A stretch of 58,556 bases of DNA from Gracilibacillus sp. YIM 98692 (lineage in GTDB: Bacteria; Bacillota; Bacilli; Bacillales; Amphibacillaceae), in contig NZ_WIXM01000024.1 of NCBI RefSeq assembly GCF_010993965.1, positions 1 to 58,556 on the forward strand, given 5' to 3'. The notes under the pieces were generated by a model that was not told where the DNA came from, did no database searches, and was given only the letters and a program-made list of their open reading frames with translations. Shown one piece after another: positions 36,038 to 50,018 of this stretch; within the stretch, counting starts at the first letter, position 1; each line of letters opens with the position of its first letter. The translations under genes were made by a program, and so were the position numbers.

Positions 36038-37471
36038 CTATCTCTTTTCGATTTCTTCTTTCAAAATCTTATTTACCATTGGCGGGTTAGCTTGTCCTTT
36101 TGTTGCTTTCATCGTTTGACCGACAAGGAATCCAAGTGCTTTGTCTTTCCCGTTTTTGAAATCCGTAATAGATTGTTCATTTTCATCAAGAATTCCAGTG
36201 ATGATATCACGAAGCTGCCCTTCATCCGAAATTTGCACTAATCCTTTTTCTTTGACGATTTTCTCTGGGTCTCCACCTTTTTCTACAAGTTCTGCAAAGA
36301 CTTTTTTCGCCATTTTTGAAGAGATAGTGCCGTCTTCAATTAATTGAATCATTTTCGCTAGTGCTTCTGGCGTCATTTTTAAATCATGAATTTCTACTTG
36401 TTGTTTATTCATATAAGCAGAAACTTCACCCATTAGCCAGTTCGAAGCTTGCTTGACGTCTGCTCCTGCGTCAATCGCTGCTTCAAAGAAGTCAGACATC
36501 TCTTTCGTACTTGTTAACACACCTGCATCATATGCTGGAAGCTCCCATTCATTCACATAACGTTCACGACGAGCATCCGGTAATTCAGGGATTTCAGCAC
36601 GAACACGCTCTTTCCATGCTTCATCAATATAAAGCGGTACTAAATCTGGCTCAGGGAAATAACGGTAATCATCTGAACCTTCTTTCACACGCATTAGAAT
36701 TGTTTCTTTTTTCTGCTCATCATAACGACGCGTTTCTTGTAAAATTTCTCCGCCATCTAATAGAACTTCACGTTGACGCTTTTCTTCAAACTCTAGTCCT
36801 TTTTGCACAAAAGAGAAAGAGTTTAAGTTTTTCAATTCTGTCTTAGTACCGAATTCCTCTTGTCCAACAGGACGAATCGAAATATTAGCATCACAACGAA
36901 GAGATCCTTCTTCCATCTTACAGTCAGAAACACCTGTATATTGAATGATGTTTTTCAATTTTTCTAAGTAAGCATACGCTTCCTCAGGTGTACGAATATC
37001 AGGCTCTGATACAATTTCTACAAGAGGTGTACCTTGTCGGTTATAATCAACAAGAGAATAGCCGTCATCCTTGTGTGTCAACTTCCCTGCATCTTCTTCT
37101 AAGTGAAGGCGAGTAATACCGATTTTCTTTGTCTCTCCGTTCACTTCGATTTCAATCCATCCATTTTCGCCAATCGGCTGATCAAATTGAGAAATTTGAT
37201 AGGCTTTCGGGTTATCTGGATAGAAATAGTTCTTACGATCAAATTTCGTATCTGTCGCAATATCACAATTAATCGCCATCGCAGCCTTCATCGCATAATT
37301 CACTGCTTCTTCATTTAATACAGGTAAAACTCCTGGGTAACCTAAGTCAATTGGATTAATATTTGCATTGGGTTCTGAACCAAAGGCATTAGGACTCGGA
37401 CTAAAGATCTTCGATTGCGTCTTTAATTCAACGTGCACCTCTAGACCAATAACTGTTTCAAAGTTTGTCAT
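36038..37471 (-). CDS. gatB: Asp-tRNA(Asn)/Glu-tRNA(Gln) amidotransferase subunit B
   Basis: The 477-residue tRNA-binding and kinase-like subunit carries [12 protein letters not shown] at the N terminus, [39 protein letters not shown] and the C-terminal YqeY-like helical domain. It activates the side-chain carboxylate of misacylated tRNA. ATG and the gatA stop overlap by one base (TAATG), with AGGAGGTGAAG in the end of gatA. Confidence 0.96.
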   Translation of the reverse strand: MTNFETVIGLEVHVELKTQSKIFSPSPNAFGSEPNANINPIDLGYPGVLPVLNEEAVNYAMKAAMAINCDIATDTKFDRKNYFYPDNPKAYQISQFDQPIGENGWIEIEVNGETKKIGITRLHLEEDAGKLTHKDDGYSLVDYNRQGTPLVEIVSEPDIRTPEEAYAYLEKLKNIIQYTGVSDCKMEEGSLRCDANISIRPVGQEEFGTKTELKNLNSFSFVQKGLEFEEKRQREVLLDGGEILQETRRYDEQKKETILMRVKEGSDDYRYFPEPDLVPLYIDEAWKERVRAEIPELPDARRERYVNEWELPAYDAGVLTSTKEMSDFFEAAIDAGADVKQASNWLMGEVSAYMNKQQVEIHDLKMTPEALAKMIQLIEDGTISSKMAKKVFAELVEKGGDPEKIVKEKGLVQISDEGQLRDIITGILDENEQSITDFKNGKDKALGFLVGQTMKATKGQANPPMVNKILKEEIEKR

Positions 37472-38946
37472 TATGCTTCACCTCCTAGGCTAGGACGTTT
37501 TTTATGATGGTCGGTTGCTTTTTCAAATGCATGTGCTGCACGATACACCTTAGATTCATCAAAGTGCTTGCCGATAATTTGCAATCCAATTGGTAAACCT
37601 TCACTAGAGAATCCACATGGAAGAGAAATTCCCGGAACACCTGCAAGGTTTACTGGAATAGTTAAAATATCATTAGCATACATCGTTAATGGATCATCAA
37701 TGTTTTCTCCAACTTTAAACGCTGGAGTTGGAGTAGTTGGTCCAACAATTACATCATAGTCTTCGAATACTTTTTCGAAATCATTTTTGATTAGAGTACG
37801 TACTTTTTGCGCTTTTTTGTAATAAGCATCATAGTAACCAGAGCTTAGCGCAAATGTACCTAACATAATACGGCGTTTTACTTCATCTCCAAATCCTTCT
37901 GCACGAGACAGCTTAAACATATCTAACATGTTATCTGCCTTTTCCGAACGAACACCATAGCGTACGCCATCAAAACGTGCTAAGTTCGCACTAGCTTCAG
38001 ATGAAGATAATAAGTAATAAGCAGCAACTGCATATTTAGAGTGTGGTAGAGAAACTTCCTCCCAAGTTGCTCCTAATTCTTCATATTGTTTTAAAGCTTC
38101 AAGTACCGTTTCTCTTACTTCAGGGTTAACCCCTTCTTGTAAATATTCTTTTGGGACAGCAATGCGCAATCCTTCCACGTCTTGGTTTATAACTTCACTA
38201 TAATTTGGAACGTCTACATTTGCTGAAGTAGAATCCATTTTGTCTTGTCCAACAATTGCCTGTAATAAATGAGCATTGTCTTCTACCGTACGGGTAATCG
38301 GTCCAATTTGGTCTAAGGATGACGCAAATGCTACTAAACCAAAACGAGATACAAGACCGTAAGTAGGTTTTAATCCAACGACACCACAAAAGGCTGCCGG
38401 TTGACGAATCGAACCGCCAGTGTCAGAGCCTAAGGAGAAAAATACTTCACCTGCTGCAACAGATGCGGCTGATCCCCCGCTTGATCCACCTGGGACATAG
38501 TCCGTATTCCATGGGTTACGTGTTTTTTGGTAGCTAGAATTTTCGTTAGATGAACCCATCGCAAATTCATCCATGTTTAATTTCCCAATCGTTACCGTCT
38601 TTTCCTCTTTCAGCTTTTCAACTACTGTCGCATCATATAATGGATCATTTAAATTGTCTAAAATTTGACTCGCACAAGTTGTACGCAATCCTTTTGTAAC
38701 AATGTTATCTTTTATCCCAATCGGCATCCCATATAAAATGGATGGATTTTCTCCTAATTGTTCATCTAATTGTTTAGCTTGTTCTTTCGCTTCTTCCTCG
38801 TTTAATGTCAAAAACGCTTTGACTTGATCATCTACCTCGTTGATACGAGCATAAGAAGCTTCCACAAGATCACTAACACTAATTTCTTTATTATGTAGCT
38901 TGTCTTGCAATTCTTTTAACGTATAGTCAAATAATGACACAGTCAC
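37471..38946 (-). CDS. gatA: Asp-tRNA(Asn)/Glu-tRNA(Gln) amidotransferase subunit A
   Basis: The 491-residue amidase-signature glutaminase releases ammonia from glutamine. The catalytic triad is visible as Lys79 (GIKDN), Ser155 (GGSSGGS) and Ser179 ([10 protein letters not shown]). It lies 8 bases after gatC and overlaps gatB. Presence of the operon implies at least one indirect route for Gln- or Asn-tRNA. Confidence 0.96.
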   Translation of the reverse strand: MTVSLFDYTLKELQDKLHNKEISVSDLVEASYARINEVDDQVKAFLTLNEEEAKEQAKQLDEQLGENPSILYGMPIGIKDNIVTKGLRTTCASQILDNLNDPLYDATVVEKLKEEKTVTIGKLNMDEFAMGSSNENSSYQKTRNPWNTDYVPGGSSGGSAASVAAGEVFFSLGSDTGGSIRQPAAFCGVVGLKPTYGLVSRFGLVAFASSLDQIGPITRTVEDNAHLLQAIVGQDKMDSTSANVDVPNYSEVINQDVEGLRIAVPKEYLQEGVNPEVRETVLEALKQYEELGATWEEVSLPHSKYAVAAYYLLSSSEASANLARFDGVRYGVRSEKADNMLDMFKLSRAEGFGDEVKRRIMLGTFALSSGYYDAYYKKAQKVRTLIKNDFEKVFEDYDVIVGPTTPTPAFKVGENIDDPLTMYANDILTIPVNLAGVPGISLPCGFSSEGLPIGLQIIGKHFDESKVYRAAHAFEKATDHHKKRPSLGGEA

Positions 38947-38954
38947 AGCCTCCC

Positions 38955-39245
38955 TTATTCTAGAATTGATGGCACTTGAAATTGTCCATCTTCTTCGTCT
39001 GGTGCATTCTTTAATGCATCTTCTTTCTTAATCCATTCTTTTGGTTCATCTTTGCGCATCACATTTTTTAGGTCCAACACGTGTGTCGTTGGCTCTACGT
39101 CATCTGTATCTAATTCATTTAAAAGCTCAGCATAATTGATAATATCACCAAGCTGTTTGGTCATTTTCTCTACTTCTTCCTCTTCTAAAGCCAAACGCGC
39201 CAGATTTGCCACGTGCTTTACTTGATCTTTTGAAATTTCAGCCAT
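38955..39245 (-). CDS. gatC: Asp-tRNA(Asn)/Glu-tRNA(Gln) amidotransferase subunit C
   Basis: This 96-residue subunit stabilises GatA-GatB ([34 protein letters not shown]). The ATG at 39245 follows GGAGGTGAC; an in-frame ATG-like codon at 39263 lies within that ribosome site and is not used. Confidence 0.93.
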   Translation of the reverse strand: MAEISKDQVKHVANLARLALEEEEVEKMTKQLGDIINYAELLNELDTDDVEPTTHVLDLKNVMRKDEPKEWIKKEDALKNAPDEEDGQFQVPSILE

Positions 39246-39349
39246 AATTCTTGTCACCTCCACTAAAATTCATAAACTATTTGTGAAATCCATAACATTT
39301 ATTTTACCATTAATCTCATATTTGCAAAACAAATTTGTGTTAAAAAGGA

Positions 39350-42531
<3,182 letters not shown>

Positions 42532-42534
42532 TTA

Positions 42535-44775
42535 TCAGCTTTTTGTTATCGGCGCAAACTTAGCCAGAACTCTTTTAATACCAGTTGGTGCTGGAAAAGC
42601 GATATCTAATTCCATTGCATCACCTTTTCCTTCCACTTTGACGACAGTTCCTTCTCCCCATTTTTTGTGTGAGGCTTTATCTCCTACTTGCCATGCCATT
42701 TTTTCTCCACCAGTAGACGGATTTTCGATTTTTCTAGCTTTTCTTTTCGGCTTAGGATTTGGCTGTCCAAATGGCAATGAATCATCTGAAATATCCACAC
42801 CGCTTGATCCAAACATAGACTCCGTCGCTTCTTCTTTCCCTTCGACCAATTCTTCTGGAATTTCATTAATAAAACGGCTGATAGGATTCATGTTCGTCCG
42901 TCCAAATAAAGTACGCATCTTGGCATGAGAAACATGTAACATCTGCTCTGCTCTTGTAATGCCAACATATGCAAGTCGTCTTTCCTCTTGCATTTCATCA
43001 TCATCCATCATCGAGCGGCTATGCGGAAAGACATTTTCCTCCATCCCGATTAAAAAGACAACAGGGAATTCTAGACCTTTCGCTGCATGGAGCGTCATCA
43101 TTGTTACCTTATCATCAGCGGTTGGATCTTCATCCATTCTGTCAATATCTGAAACGAGAGCTAAGTCGGTTAAGAAGTTGACCAGTGTTTTATCTTCATT
43201 GGTTTCTTCAAAATGCTTTGTCACCGTTTTGAACTCCTCAATATTTTCTAATCGTGTCTGGGCTTCAATACTTCTTTCATTTAGCAGCATTTCTTCATAG
43301 CCTGTTTTTCCAATCACTTCTTCCACCATATCTGTTGCTGTGAGAAACTCTTGCTGTTGCTCCCAATTTTTAATCATTTGACCAAATTGCATAAGCGATT
43401 TCGCAGCTTTAGCACTAACCCCAACGAAATCTACTTCTTGTACTGCTGTGTACAACGAAATATCATTTGCTGCGGCATATGCTTGCAATTTATCAAGTGA
43501 TGTCTTGCCAACTCCTCGCTTTGGTTCATTAACCACACGGACAAAGCTAATGTCATCATCAGGGTTAACGATCAAGCGTAAGTATGCAAGCATATCTTTA
43601 ATTTCTTTTCGATCATAGAATTTAGTACCGCCAACCATTTGGTACGGAATATTCGCCTTCATAAACGTTTCCTCAATCGCTCGAGACTGCGCGTTAGTAC
43701 GATAAAGGATGGCAATATCTTTATGACGATATTTATTTCCCTTTACATAACTCTCAATCTTGTTGGCTACATGAAGACCTTCTTCTCGTTCTGTTGAGGC
43801 ATGAAAATAATGAATTTTGGCCCCGTCATTGTTTTCCGTCCAAAGGTTTTTCGGCTTACGCCCAGCATTGTTTTCAATCACTTGATTGGCTGCTTGTAAA
43901 ATAGATTTCGTGGAACGATAGTTTTGCTCTAGCATTACCACTTTCGCAGAAGGATAATCCTTTTCAAATGAAAGAATATTGGTTATGTCTGCTCCGCGCC
44001 AAGCATAGATCGATTGATCCGAATCCCCGACAACACATAGATTTTGAAACTTTAAAGCGAGCTGCTTAACCAAATAATATTGGGCATGGTTGGTATCTTG
44101 GTACTCATCAACGTGTATATATTGAAAACGTCGCTGATAGTATTCCAGTACCTCTGGCACACGCTTAAACAAATGAATCGTCTGCATAATTAAATCATCG
44201 AAATCTAATGCCTGATTTTTTCGCAACCTCTTTTGATATTCCTGATAAACTTCCCCTATTTGTCTTTCATAGAAATTCCCAACCGTTTCCACGTATTTCT
44301 CAGGAGTAATCAATTCGTTCTTCGCACTGCTTATCGCCCCTAAAAAAGCACGAGGCTCAAATTGTTTAGGGTCTAAGTTTTTTTCTTTTACGATATTTTT
44401 AATGACGGTCAATTGGTCTCCGCTATCTAGGATAGAAAAATTACGGCTGTATCCTATTCGGTCTATATCTCTTCTGAGAATGCGGACACACATGGAGTGA
44501 AAAGTGGATACCCACATGTCATTGCCTGCTGGACCGACTAATCCTGCGATTCTTTCTTTCATTTCTCGTGCTGCTTTATTTGTAAAGGTAATGGCGAGAA
44601 TGTTGCGAGGTGACACTTGTTTTTCGTCTAGCAAATAAGCAATCCTATGTGTGAGAACTCGCGTTTTGCCACTACCCGCTCCTGCCATAATCAGTAATGG
44701 CCCTTCTGTATGCTGTGCAGCTTCACGCTGTTGTTGGTTTAATCCTTTTAACAAGTCGTGCATCATCCGACTCAT
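42535..44775 (-). CDS. pcrA: DNA helicase PcrA (UvrD family)
   Basis: The 746-residue superfamily 1 helicase has the motifs [10 protein letters not shown] (I), DEYQDTN (II), [16 protein letters not shown] (III), LEQNYRST (IV), [15 protein letters not shown] (V) and [14 protein letters not shown] (VI). A C-terminal Tudor-like RNA polymerase-interaction domain follows ([14 protein letters not shown]). It acts in repair, plasmid replication and removal of RecA or stalled polymerase. It is co-oriented with pcrB, 15 bases apart. Confidence 0.97.
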   Translation of the reverse strand: MSRMMHDLLKGLNQQQREAAQHTEGPLLIMAGAGSGKTRVLTHRIAYLLDEKQVSPRNILAITFTNKAAREMKERIAGLVGPAGNDMWVSTFHSMCVRILRRDIDRIGYSRNFSILDSGDQLTVIKNIVKEKNLDPKQFEPRAFLGAISSAKNELITPEKYVETVGNFYERQIGEVYQEYQKRLRKNQALDFDDLIMQTIHLFKRVPEVLEYYQRRFQYIHVDEYQDTNHAQYYLVKQLALKFQNLCVVGDSDQSIYAWRGADITNILSFEKDYPSAKVVMLEQNYRSTKSILQAANQVIENNAGRKPKNLWTENNDGAKIHYFHASTEREEGLHVANKIESYVKGNKYRHKDIAILYRTNAQSRAIEETFMKANIPYQMVGGTKFYDRKEIKDMLAYLRLIVNPDDDISFVRVVNEPKRGVGKTSLDKLQAYAAANDISLYTAVQEVDFVGVSAKAAKSLMQFGQMIKNWEQQQEFLTATDMVEEVIGKTGYEEMLLNERSIEAQTRLENIEEFKTVTKHFEETNEDKTLVNFLTDLALVSDIDRMDEDPTADDKVTMMTLHAAKGLEFPVVFLIGMEENVFPHSRSMMDDDEMQEERRLAYVGITRAEQMLHVSHAKMRTLFGRTNMNPISRFINEIPEELVEGKEEATESMFGSSGVDISDDSLPFGQPNPKPKRKARKIENPSTGGEKMAWQVGDKASHKKWGEGTVVKVEGKGDAMELDIAFPAPTGIKRVLAKFAPITKS

Positions 44776-44790
44776 TGTAACACCATCCTT

Positions 44791-45471
44791 TTACTTTGTT
44801 GCTTTTACCGTTTTTAACGCTTCTTTCGGATTATCATAAATGACATTACCTACTACAATTATATCGGCATACTCACTCATTTCAGCGGCTTGTTCTTTGG
44901 TTTCAATGCCGCCTCCATAAATGAATTTCGTTTGTTTCAATTCTTGGCTAATCGATTGTACCATTTCCGAGTCACCATATGTACCACTATATTCTAAATA
45001 GAAAAAAGGAAAATGGAATAAGTGCTCTGCCATCCTTGCATAAGCTATCGCTTCTTTCTTAGATGGTAATTTGCAGTCAGCATGTTGGAATACTTTTGAC
45101 TGCTCGTTCATTATGCAGTAACCTTCTGCTAGCATCTCGTCCCAATTGATAATATCCCCGTATTCAACAACGGCATCATGTTGTATATCCATCATCCACC
45201 TTTTGCTTTGACTATTTAACACCATTGGTACAAAATAGTAATCGAAGCCTGGCGTTACAGATTCAATATTAGAAATTTCCATAATAACTGGTACGGTATG
45301 GCGACGAATTTTGCTTAAAAGAAATAATACACCGTCCAATGTCACATCATCTGTACCACCAACTATAATAGCATCTGTGCCAGATTCACATAATTGATCT
45401 AGCACCTTGTCGTCTATATCTTTAGCTGGATCTAGCTTAAATACATGTTTCCAATTTTCGATATTATACAC
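44791..45471 (-). CDS. pcrB: Heptaprenylglyceryl phosphate synthase
   Basis: This TIM-barrel prenyltransferase of 226 residues joins heptaprenyl diphosphate to glycerol 1-phosphate. KLDPAKDI at the N terminus, IVGGTDDVT, YLEYSGTYGDSE and FIYGGGIET...VVGN are the family's substrate and phosphate loops. The start codon is GTG with GGAGG about 10 bases before it. It heads the pcrB-pcrA-ligA-camS unit. Confidence 0.93.
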   Translation of the reverse strand: MYNIENWKHVFKLDPAKDIDDKVLDQLCESGTDAIIVGGTDDVTLDGVLFLLSKIRRHTVPVIMEISNIESVTPGFDYYFVPMVLNSQSKRWMMDIQHDAVVEYGDIINWDEMLAEGYCIMNEQSKVFQHADCKLPSKKEAIAYARMAEHLFHFPFFYLEYSGTYGDSEMVQSISQELKQTKFIYGGGIETKEQAAEMSEYADIIVVGNVIYDNPKEALKTVKATK

Positions 45472-45609
45472 AATCCTGATCCTCCAATTAATCGCGATTC
45501 CTTATCCATTTACTCATTATAGCAAAAAATAAAGACAATATTGAATGATAACAATATGAAATAAAAAAAATACTCAATCACTCGTCTCACACTGTGTGCT
45601 TAATCGTCG

Positions 45610-45727
45610 CTGCGGAAAAACACTCGCTTTCCGTGGGGAACGCTTCAGCCTCCTCGGAAGCAAAGAACGCTTCCTGTGGGGGCTTCAGACTGTTCCTTTC
45701 CCACAGGAGTCTCGTATTTTTCCGCAG
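45610..45727 (+). repeat. Dispersed Bacillaceae-type repeat, copy A
   Basis: A GC-rich element bounded by the inverted repeats CTGCGGAAAAA (45610-45620) and TTTTTCCGCAG (45717-45727). Inside are CGCTTTCCGTGGGGAACG, CTTCAGCCTCCTCG and CCCACAGGAGTCTCG. These match copy B (45822-45931) in reverse orientation and a 19-base fragment at 48563-48581. Confidence 0.65.
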
Positions 45728-45821
45728 CTTAGTAAGGTTTTCTATTGATGTTAGTAGGAATTATCGAAATGTTGTTTTCATCAGCTTCTTTCAATCATCA
45801 GGTAATCACCACCAGCGTAGA

Positions 45822-45931
45822 CAACATACGTAGACTCCTGCGGGAACAGCACGAGCTGAAGATTCCGCAGACAGCGAAGTATGAGCTGTCGAGGAAGCTG
45901 AAGCCGTGCCCGCGGAAAGCGAAGTATGTTG
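45822..45931 (-). repeat. Dispersed Bacillaceae-type repeat, copy B (inverted)
   Basis: Bounded by CAACATAC (45822-45829) and GTATGTTG (45924-45931). Its reverse complement shares CGCTTTCCGCGGG, GGCTTCAGCTTCCTCG, CTTCAGCTCG and CCCGCAGGAGTCTACGTA with copy A. The two copies form a roughly 320-base inverted arrangement between pcrB and ahpC. Between 45932 and 46147 nothing further is recognised. Confidence 0.65.
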
Positions 45932-46147
45932 GCGGAGCGTCATAATAGCAGTAGCCAAAAATGAGTGGGATATAGGCGCACTCCATTTTACACTTCACTA
46001 TTGAGCAGTTTTGATCACCTGTGTCATAAAAACAACAATGAATACGAAATGGGCCTTTATCTGTAAATATTACTTATATTCTCATTTTAGATTATTAATT
46101 GGTAATGGCGTTTATATTTTATTTTCGTTAGTTGCTTAGCAATATTC

Positions 46148-46198
46148 TTGACAAATCGAATTAAGTTATCAATAATTAATATAGAATAATAATTATTT
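46148..46198 (+). promoter_or_regulatory. ahpCF promoter with possible PerR box
   Basis: A perfect -35 TTGACA (46148-46153), 17 bases and -10 AATAAT (46171-46176). GAATAATAATTATTT (46184-46198) matches 10 of the 14 specified positions of the PerR consensus TTATAATNATTATAA around the start point. The box is in AT-rich DNA, so chance is possible. Confidence 0.5.
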
Positions 46199-46263
46199 TA
46201 TTTACATAATTTTAGTAAATAAAATAATACTACCAATATAAATTTCTAAAGGAGGACATTCAC

Positions 46264-46827
46264 ATGTCATTAATCGGTAAGGAAGTATTGCCATTTAAAG
46301 CATCTGCATTCCGTCAAGGGGAATTTGTCGATGTAACAGAAGAAAACTTCAAAGGGAACTGGAGCATTGTTTGCTTCTATCCAGCAGATTTCACTTTTGT
46401 TTGCCCAACAGAATTAGAAGATTTACAAAATCAATATGCAGAGTTACAAAAGCTAGGAGTAGAAGTATATTCCGTTTCTACTGATACTCACTTTACACAT
46501 AAAGCATGGCACGAAAGCTCTGATGCAATCGGCAAAATTGAATACACAATGATTGGTGACCCATCACACCAACTTTCACTAAACTTTGACGTATTAAGAG
46601 AAGACGCGGGGCTTGCTGATCGTGGTACATTCATCATCGATCCAGAGGGAATTATTCAAGCAGCAGAGATCAATGCAGAAGGTATTGGCCGTGACGCTAG
46701 TACATTAATCAAAAAAATCAAAGCAGCTCAATACGTACGTAACAACCCTGGTGAAGTTTGCCCAGCTAAATGGGAAGAAGGCGGCGAAACATTAAAACCA
46801 AGTATCGATCTTGTAGGTAAAATTTAA
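46264..46827 (+). CDS. ahpC: Alkyl hydroperoxide reductase subunit C (peroxiredoxin)
   Basis: This 187-residue typical 2-Cys peroxiredoxin has the peroxidatic Cys47 in FTFVCPTE and the resolving Cys166 in GEVCPAKW. It reduces hydrogen peroxide and organic hydroperoxides and is recycled by AhpF. AAAGGAGGACATTCAC gives a strong ribosome site. It is the first gene of a two-gene operon, 15 bases before ahpF. Confidence 0.96.
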   Translation: MSLIGKEVLPFKASAFRQGEFVDVTEENFKGNWSIVCFYPADFTFVCPTELEDLQNQYAELQKLGVEVYSVSTDTHFTHKAWHESSDAIGKIEYTMIGDPSHQLSLNFDVLREDAGLADRGTFIIDPEGIIQAAEINAEGIGRDASTLIKKIKAAQYVRNNPGEVCPAKWEEGGETLKPSIDLVGKI

Positions 46828-46842
46828 GAGAAGAGGATTAAA

Positions 46843-48369
46843 ATGCTTGATCAAGATATAAAATCACAGCTTAAAGAATATTTGAAACTGTTGGAAAATG
46901 ATATCGTCATTAAGGCGAAAATTGGATCTGATGATGTTTCAAAAGAAGTTGATGAACTAGTCAATGAAATTGCAAGCATGTCCGACAAAATTTCAGTTGA
47001 GACAGGTGATTTCCCAAGAACACCAAGCTTTAGCATCAATCGTGTTGACGAGGACACTGGCGTTGTGTTTTCCGGTGTTCCACTTGGTCATGAATTCACT
47101 TCGCTTGTATTAGCATTGTTACAGGTAAGCGGAAGACCACCAAAAGTGGATGAAAAAACGATCGAGCAAATCAAGCAGCTTGAAGGACCATTACATTTTG
47201 AAACCTATGTAAGCCTGTCTTGTCAAAACTGCCCTGATGTCGTGCAGGCATTAAACTTGATGAGTGTTGTGAACCCAGACATCACACATACAATGATTGA
47301 AGGGTCAGCATTTAAAGACGAGGCAGATAGTAAAGACGTAATGGCTGTTCCTGCTGTATTTTTAGACGGTGAATCCTTTGTTAATGGACGCCAAACACTA
47401 GAAAGCATCCTAGAAAAACTAGGAAGCAGTGTAGACGTGTCTGAATTAAATGACAAAGATCCATTTGATGTACTTGTTGTCGGCGGTGGTCCAGCTGGAG
47501 CGAGCGCCGCAATCTATGCCGCACGTAAAGGAATCCGAACTGGCGTTGTTGCGGAACGCTTCGGCGGACAAGTACAAGATACATTAGGAATCGAGAATTT
47601 CATCACGACAAAATATACAGAAGGACCTAAACTCGTTTCTGGACTAGAAGAGCATGTCCGTGATTATGATGTAGATATCATGAACTCGATGCGTGCTAAA
47701 TCTTTAACGAAAAAAGATAACTTTGAAGTTGAGTTAGAAAACGGCGCAACATTGAAGAGTAAAACAATTGTGCTTTCCACTGGTGCCCGCTGGCGAAATA
47801 TCGGAGTACCTGGTGAAGCAGAATTTAAAAACAAAGGGGTTGCCTACTGTCCACACTGTGACGGCCCAATTTTTGAAGGCAAAGATGTAGCTGTAATCGG
47901 CGGTGGAAACTCTGGTGTCGAGGCTGCTATTGATTTAGCAGGTATCGTGAAGCACGTCACCGTACTTGAATTCTTACCAGAACTTAAAGCAGACAAAGTA
48001 TTGCAAGAACGTTTGCACAGCTTACCAAACGTAACAGTTATCACGAATGCGAAGACCGAAGAAATCTATGGTTCGGATAAGGTAGAAGGCCTTCGCTATG
48101 TCGATCGTGAAACGGAAGATGAGCATAATATTGCTCTAGCAGGTGTGTTTATCCAAATAGGTCTTGTACCAAATACAGAATGGTTGAAAGATACCTTGGA
48201 AGTAAATAAATTTGGAGAGATTATTGTAGATGAGCGTGGTACTACAAGCATTCCTGGTGTTTTTGCAGCAGGAGATTGTACAAATAGCGCTTATAAACAA
48301 ATTATTATTTCCATGGGATCTGGTGCTACCGCAGCATTAGGTGCATTCGATCATTTAATTCGAAACTAA
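46843..48369 (+). CDS. ahpF: Alkyl hydroperoxide reductase subunit F
   Basis: The 508-residue flavoprotein has an N-terminal double thioredoxin fold with CxxC (LSCQNCPD). An FAD domain follows ([19 protein letters not shown]), then the redox pair in YCPHCDGP, the NAD motif [11 protein letters not shown] and FAAGDCTN. It passes electrons from NADH to AhpC. It ends 6 bases before a terminator. Confidence 0.96.
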   Translation: MLDQDIKSQLKEYLKLLENDIVIKAKIGSDDVSKEVDELVNEIASMSDKISVETGDFPRTPSFSINRVDEDTGVVFSGVPLGHEFTSLVLALLQVSGRPPKVDEKTIEQIKQLEGPLHFETYVSLSCQNCPDVVQALNLMSVVNPDITHTMIEGSAFKDEADSKDVMAVPAVFLDGESFVNGRQTLESILEKLGSSVDVSELNDKDPFDVLVVGGGPAGASAAIYAARKGIRTGVVAERFGGQVQDTLGIENFITTKYTEGPKLVSGLEEHVRDYDVDIMNSMRAKSLTKKDNFEVELENGATLKSKTIVLSTGARWRNIGVPGEAEFKNKGVAYCPHCDGPIFEGKDVAVIGGGNSGVEAAIDLAGIVKHVTVLEFLPELKADKVLQERLHSLPNVTVITNAKTEEIYGSDKVEGLRYVDRETEDEHNIALAGVFIQIGLVPNTEWLKDTLEVNKFGEIIVDERGTTSIPGVFAAGDCTNSAYKQIIISMGSGATAALGAFDHLIRN

Positions 48370-48375
48370 ATAACT

Positions 48376-48419
48376 AAAAAGAGGCTGTCACTCCATTAAT
48401 GGAGTGACAGCCTCTTTTT
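48376..48419 (+). terminator. Strong terminator of ahpCF
   Basis: A 44-base perfect palindrome with 22-base arms (start AAAAAGAGGCTGTCACTCC). The T-tail makes it a strong terminator on the plus strand and a possible one on the minus strand for the convergent oxidoreductase gene. Confidence 0.88.
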
Positions 48420-48562
48420 TACACGCCGTTCGGGTTCGCTCTAGGCGGACGTTTTCCGCTCTCCCAAACTAATCTGAAAACCACCATTTTTTAGAAAATA
48501 GCCTTCTTTTTAAGTATGCTAGTGAGACATCAAATAAAACTGGTGATGATGACCGTGGTTCG

Positions 48563-48581
48563 CCCACGGAAAGCGAGTGTT
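48563..48581 (-). repeat. Fragment of the copy A/B repeat
   Basis: CCCACGGAAAGCGAGTGTT is the exact reverse complement of 45619-45637 in copy A. Only this edge of the element is present. Confidence 0.5.
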
Positions 48582-48605
48582 GTTCCAAAGCAGAGATATT
48601 AAAAG

Positions 48606-49592
48606 CTATTTTTTATCAGCTGGAAATACTATTCCAATTTCTTTTCTTGCTGCGTCAAGGACGCGAATTGTTTCCAATGAGTTTTCCCATGTATTCACTT
48701 TATTTTCTATTTCATTATTCTCAATCGACTCGATAAAAGATTTTGCCTCATAATACATTGTATTTTCCTTTTGCCCAGCGTCTATCTTCTCTTCAGATCC
48801 ATCTTTGTAAACGATTTTTACATCGTCCATATCAGAGAACTTGCCAATGACTATGGAGCCCTTCTCCCCTTGAATTTCAGATGGGAGGGAGGAATTCGTG
48901 ATTTTGGAAAACATGGCCACACCGTTTAAAGAAGGATAATCGACTGTAACCGTTCCTTCTCCATCAACACCAGAATCCAGCATATAAGCTGTTGCTTTCA
49001 CACGCTCTGGAGCTCCAAAAAGAGCTATCATTGGATAGATACAATAGACACCGATATCCATTAAAGATCCGTTCGATAATTCAGGTTTGAACGCATTTAG
49101 CACGATACCCTCTTTATATTTATCATATCGTGATGAGTATTGGCAAAAGTTTGCAACATAGCGACGAATCGGGCCAATTTTTTCTAGGCTTTCTTGAATT
49201 AATCGAAAGTTAGGCACATGAGTTGTTTTCATTGCTTCCATTAAAACGACATTATGCTGTTTAGCTGTATCAATCATTGCTTGTACTTCTTGTTCATTTG
49301 ATGCAAAAGGTTTTTCGACAATAACGTGTTTGCCTGCCTTTAGACATGCAATCGCATGTTCACTATGTAATGCTGTAGGCGATGCAATATAGACTGCATC
49401 TAGTTGTTCACTATTTGTAAACTCGTCAAGATCGGTATATGTATGTTCCACATTGTACTTGCCCGCAAATTCCGCTGCCTTTTCTTCTGTTCGTGAATAG
49501 ATTGCATTTAATCGAAATTTATCTAGTTTACTTGCTCCATCAATAAATCGATCTGTAATCCAATTCGTACCAATAATTCCAAACCGGATCAT
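48606..49592 (-). CDS. Gfo/Idh/MocA family oxidoreductase
   Basis: The 329-residue dehydrogenase has an N-terminal Rossmann fold (IRFGIIGTNWITDRF), the family motif EKPFASN and a C-terminal alpha/beta domain with DIGVYCIYP near the usual catalytic site. The ATG at 49592 follows GGAGGTAGAAG; an in-frame ATG at 49649 would add 19 residues before the Rossmann strand. The substrate is unknown. It is not part of this locus in B. subtilis as I remember it. Confidence 0.83.
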   Translation of the reverse strand: MIRFGIIGTNWITDRFIDGASKLDKFRLNAIYSRTEEKAAEFAGKYNVEHTYTDLDEFTNSEQLDAVYIASPTALHSEHAIACLKAGKHVIVEKPFASNEQEVQAMIDTAKQHNVVLMEAMKTTHVPNFRLIQESLEKIGPIRRYVANFCQYSSRYDKYKEGIVLNAFKPELSNGSLMDIGVYCIYPMIALFGAPERVKATAYMLDSGVDGEGTVTVDYPSLNGVAMFSKITNSSLPSEIQGEKGSIVIGKFSDMDDVKIVYKDGSEEKIDAGQKENTMYYEAKSFIESIENNEIENKVNTWENSLETIRVLDAARKEIGIVFPADKK

Positions 49593-49704
49593 TCTTCTAC
49601 CTCCATTGTTGCCATATTTTTTGATAAATAGGAAAAATGGCTGCCTCATAAGTTGGATTTTCTAAATTTGAATAGTGATAACTTCTGAGACAACCGTTCT
49701 TTAT

Positions 49705-50001
49705 CTATTCATTTTCTTTCAATCGATCTAACACAATACGATAGCCATCATTGCCATACGACAAGCAACGCTTCACACGTGAAATCGTCGTTGTGGATGC
49801 ACTTGATTCGTTTGCAATAGCTGTGTATGTTCTACCTTCGTCCAGCATTTTTGCTACTTGCAATCGTTGTGCTAATGACTGAATTTCGTTCATGGTTGCA
49901 ATATCATCAAAGAAGCGATAGCATTCTTCGCGATCTTCTAGTGATAAAATCGCATCAAACAATTGATCCAGTTGTTCGCCACGCAATTTATCAATTTGCA
50001 T
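49705..50001 (-). CDS. yerC: YerC/YecD-type TrpR-related DNA-binding protein
   Basis: This 98-residue helix-turn-helix protein has MQIDKLRGEQLDQLF at the start, ECYRFFDDIATMNEIQSLAQR, and recognition-helix sequence in SSASTTTISRVKRCL. It closely follows B. subtilis YerC. The ATG at 50001 is preferred because family members start MQIDKLRG; the ATG at 50010 is only two bases from AAAGGAG. It lies 17 bases after yerB. The regulated genes are unknown. Confidence 0.88.
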   Translation of the reverse strand: MQIDKLRGEQLDQLFDAILSLEDREECYRFFDDIATMNEIQSLAQRLQVAKMLDEGRTYTAIANESSASTTTISRVKRCLSYGNDGYRIVLDRLKENE

Positions 50002-50018
50002 GGTATACATCTCTCCTT

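Noticed and set aside
45594-45998. Open frames across the repeat pair between pcrB and ahpC
   Set aside because: They arise from GC-rich repeat sequence, differ between copies and lack translation signals.
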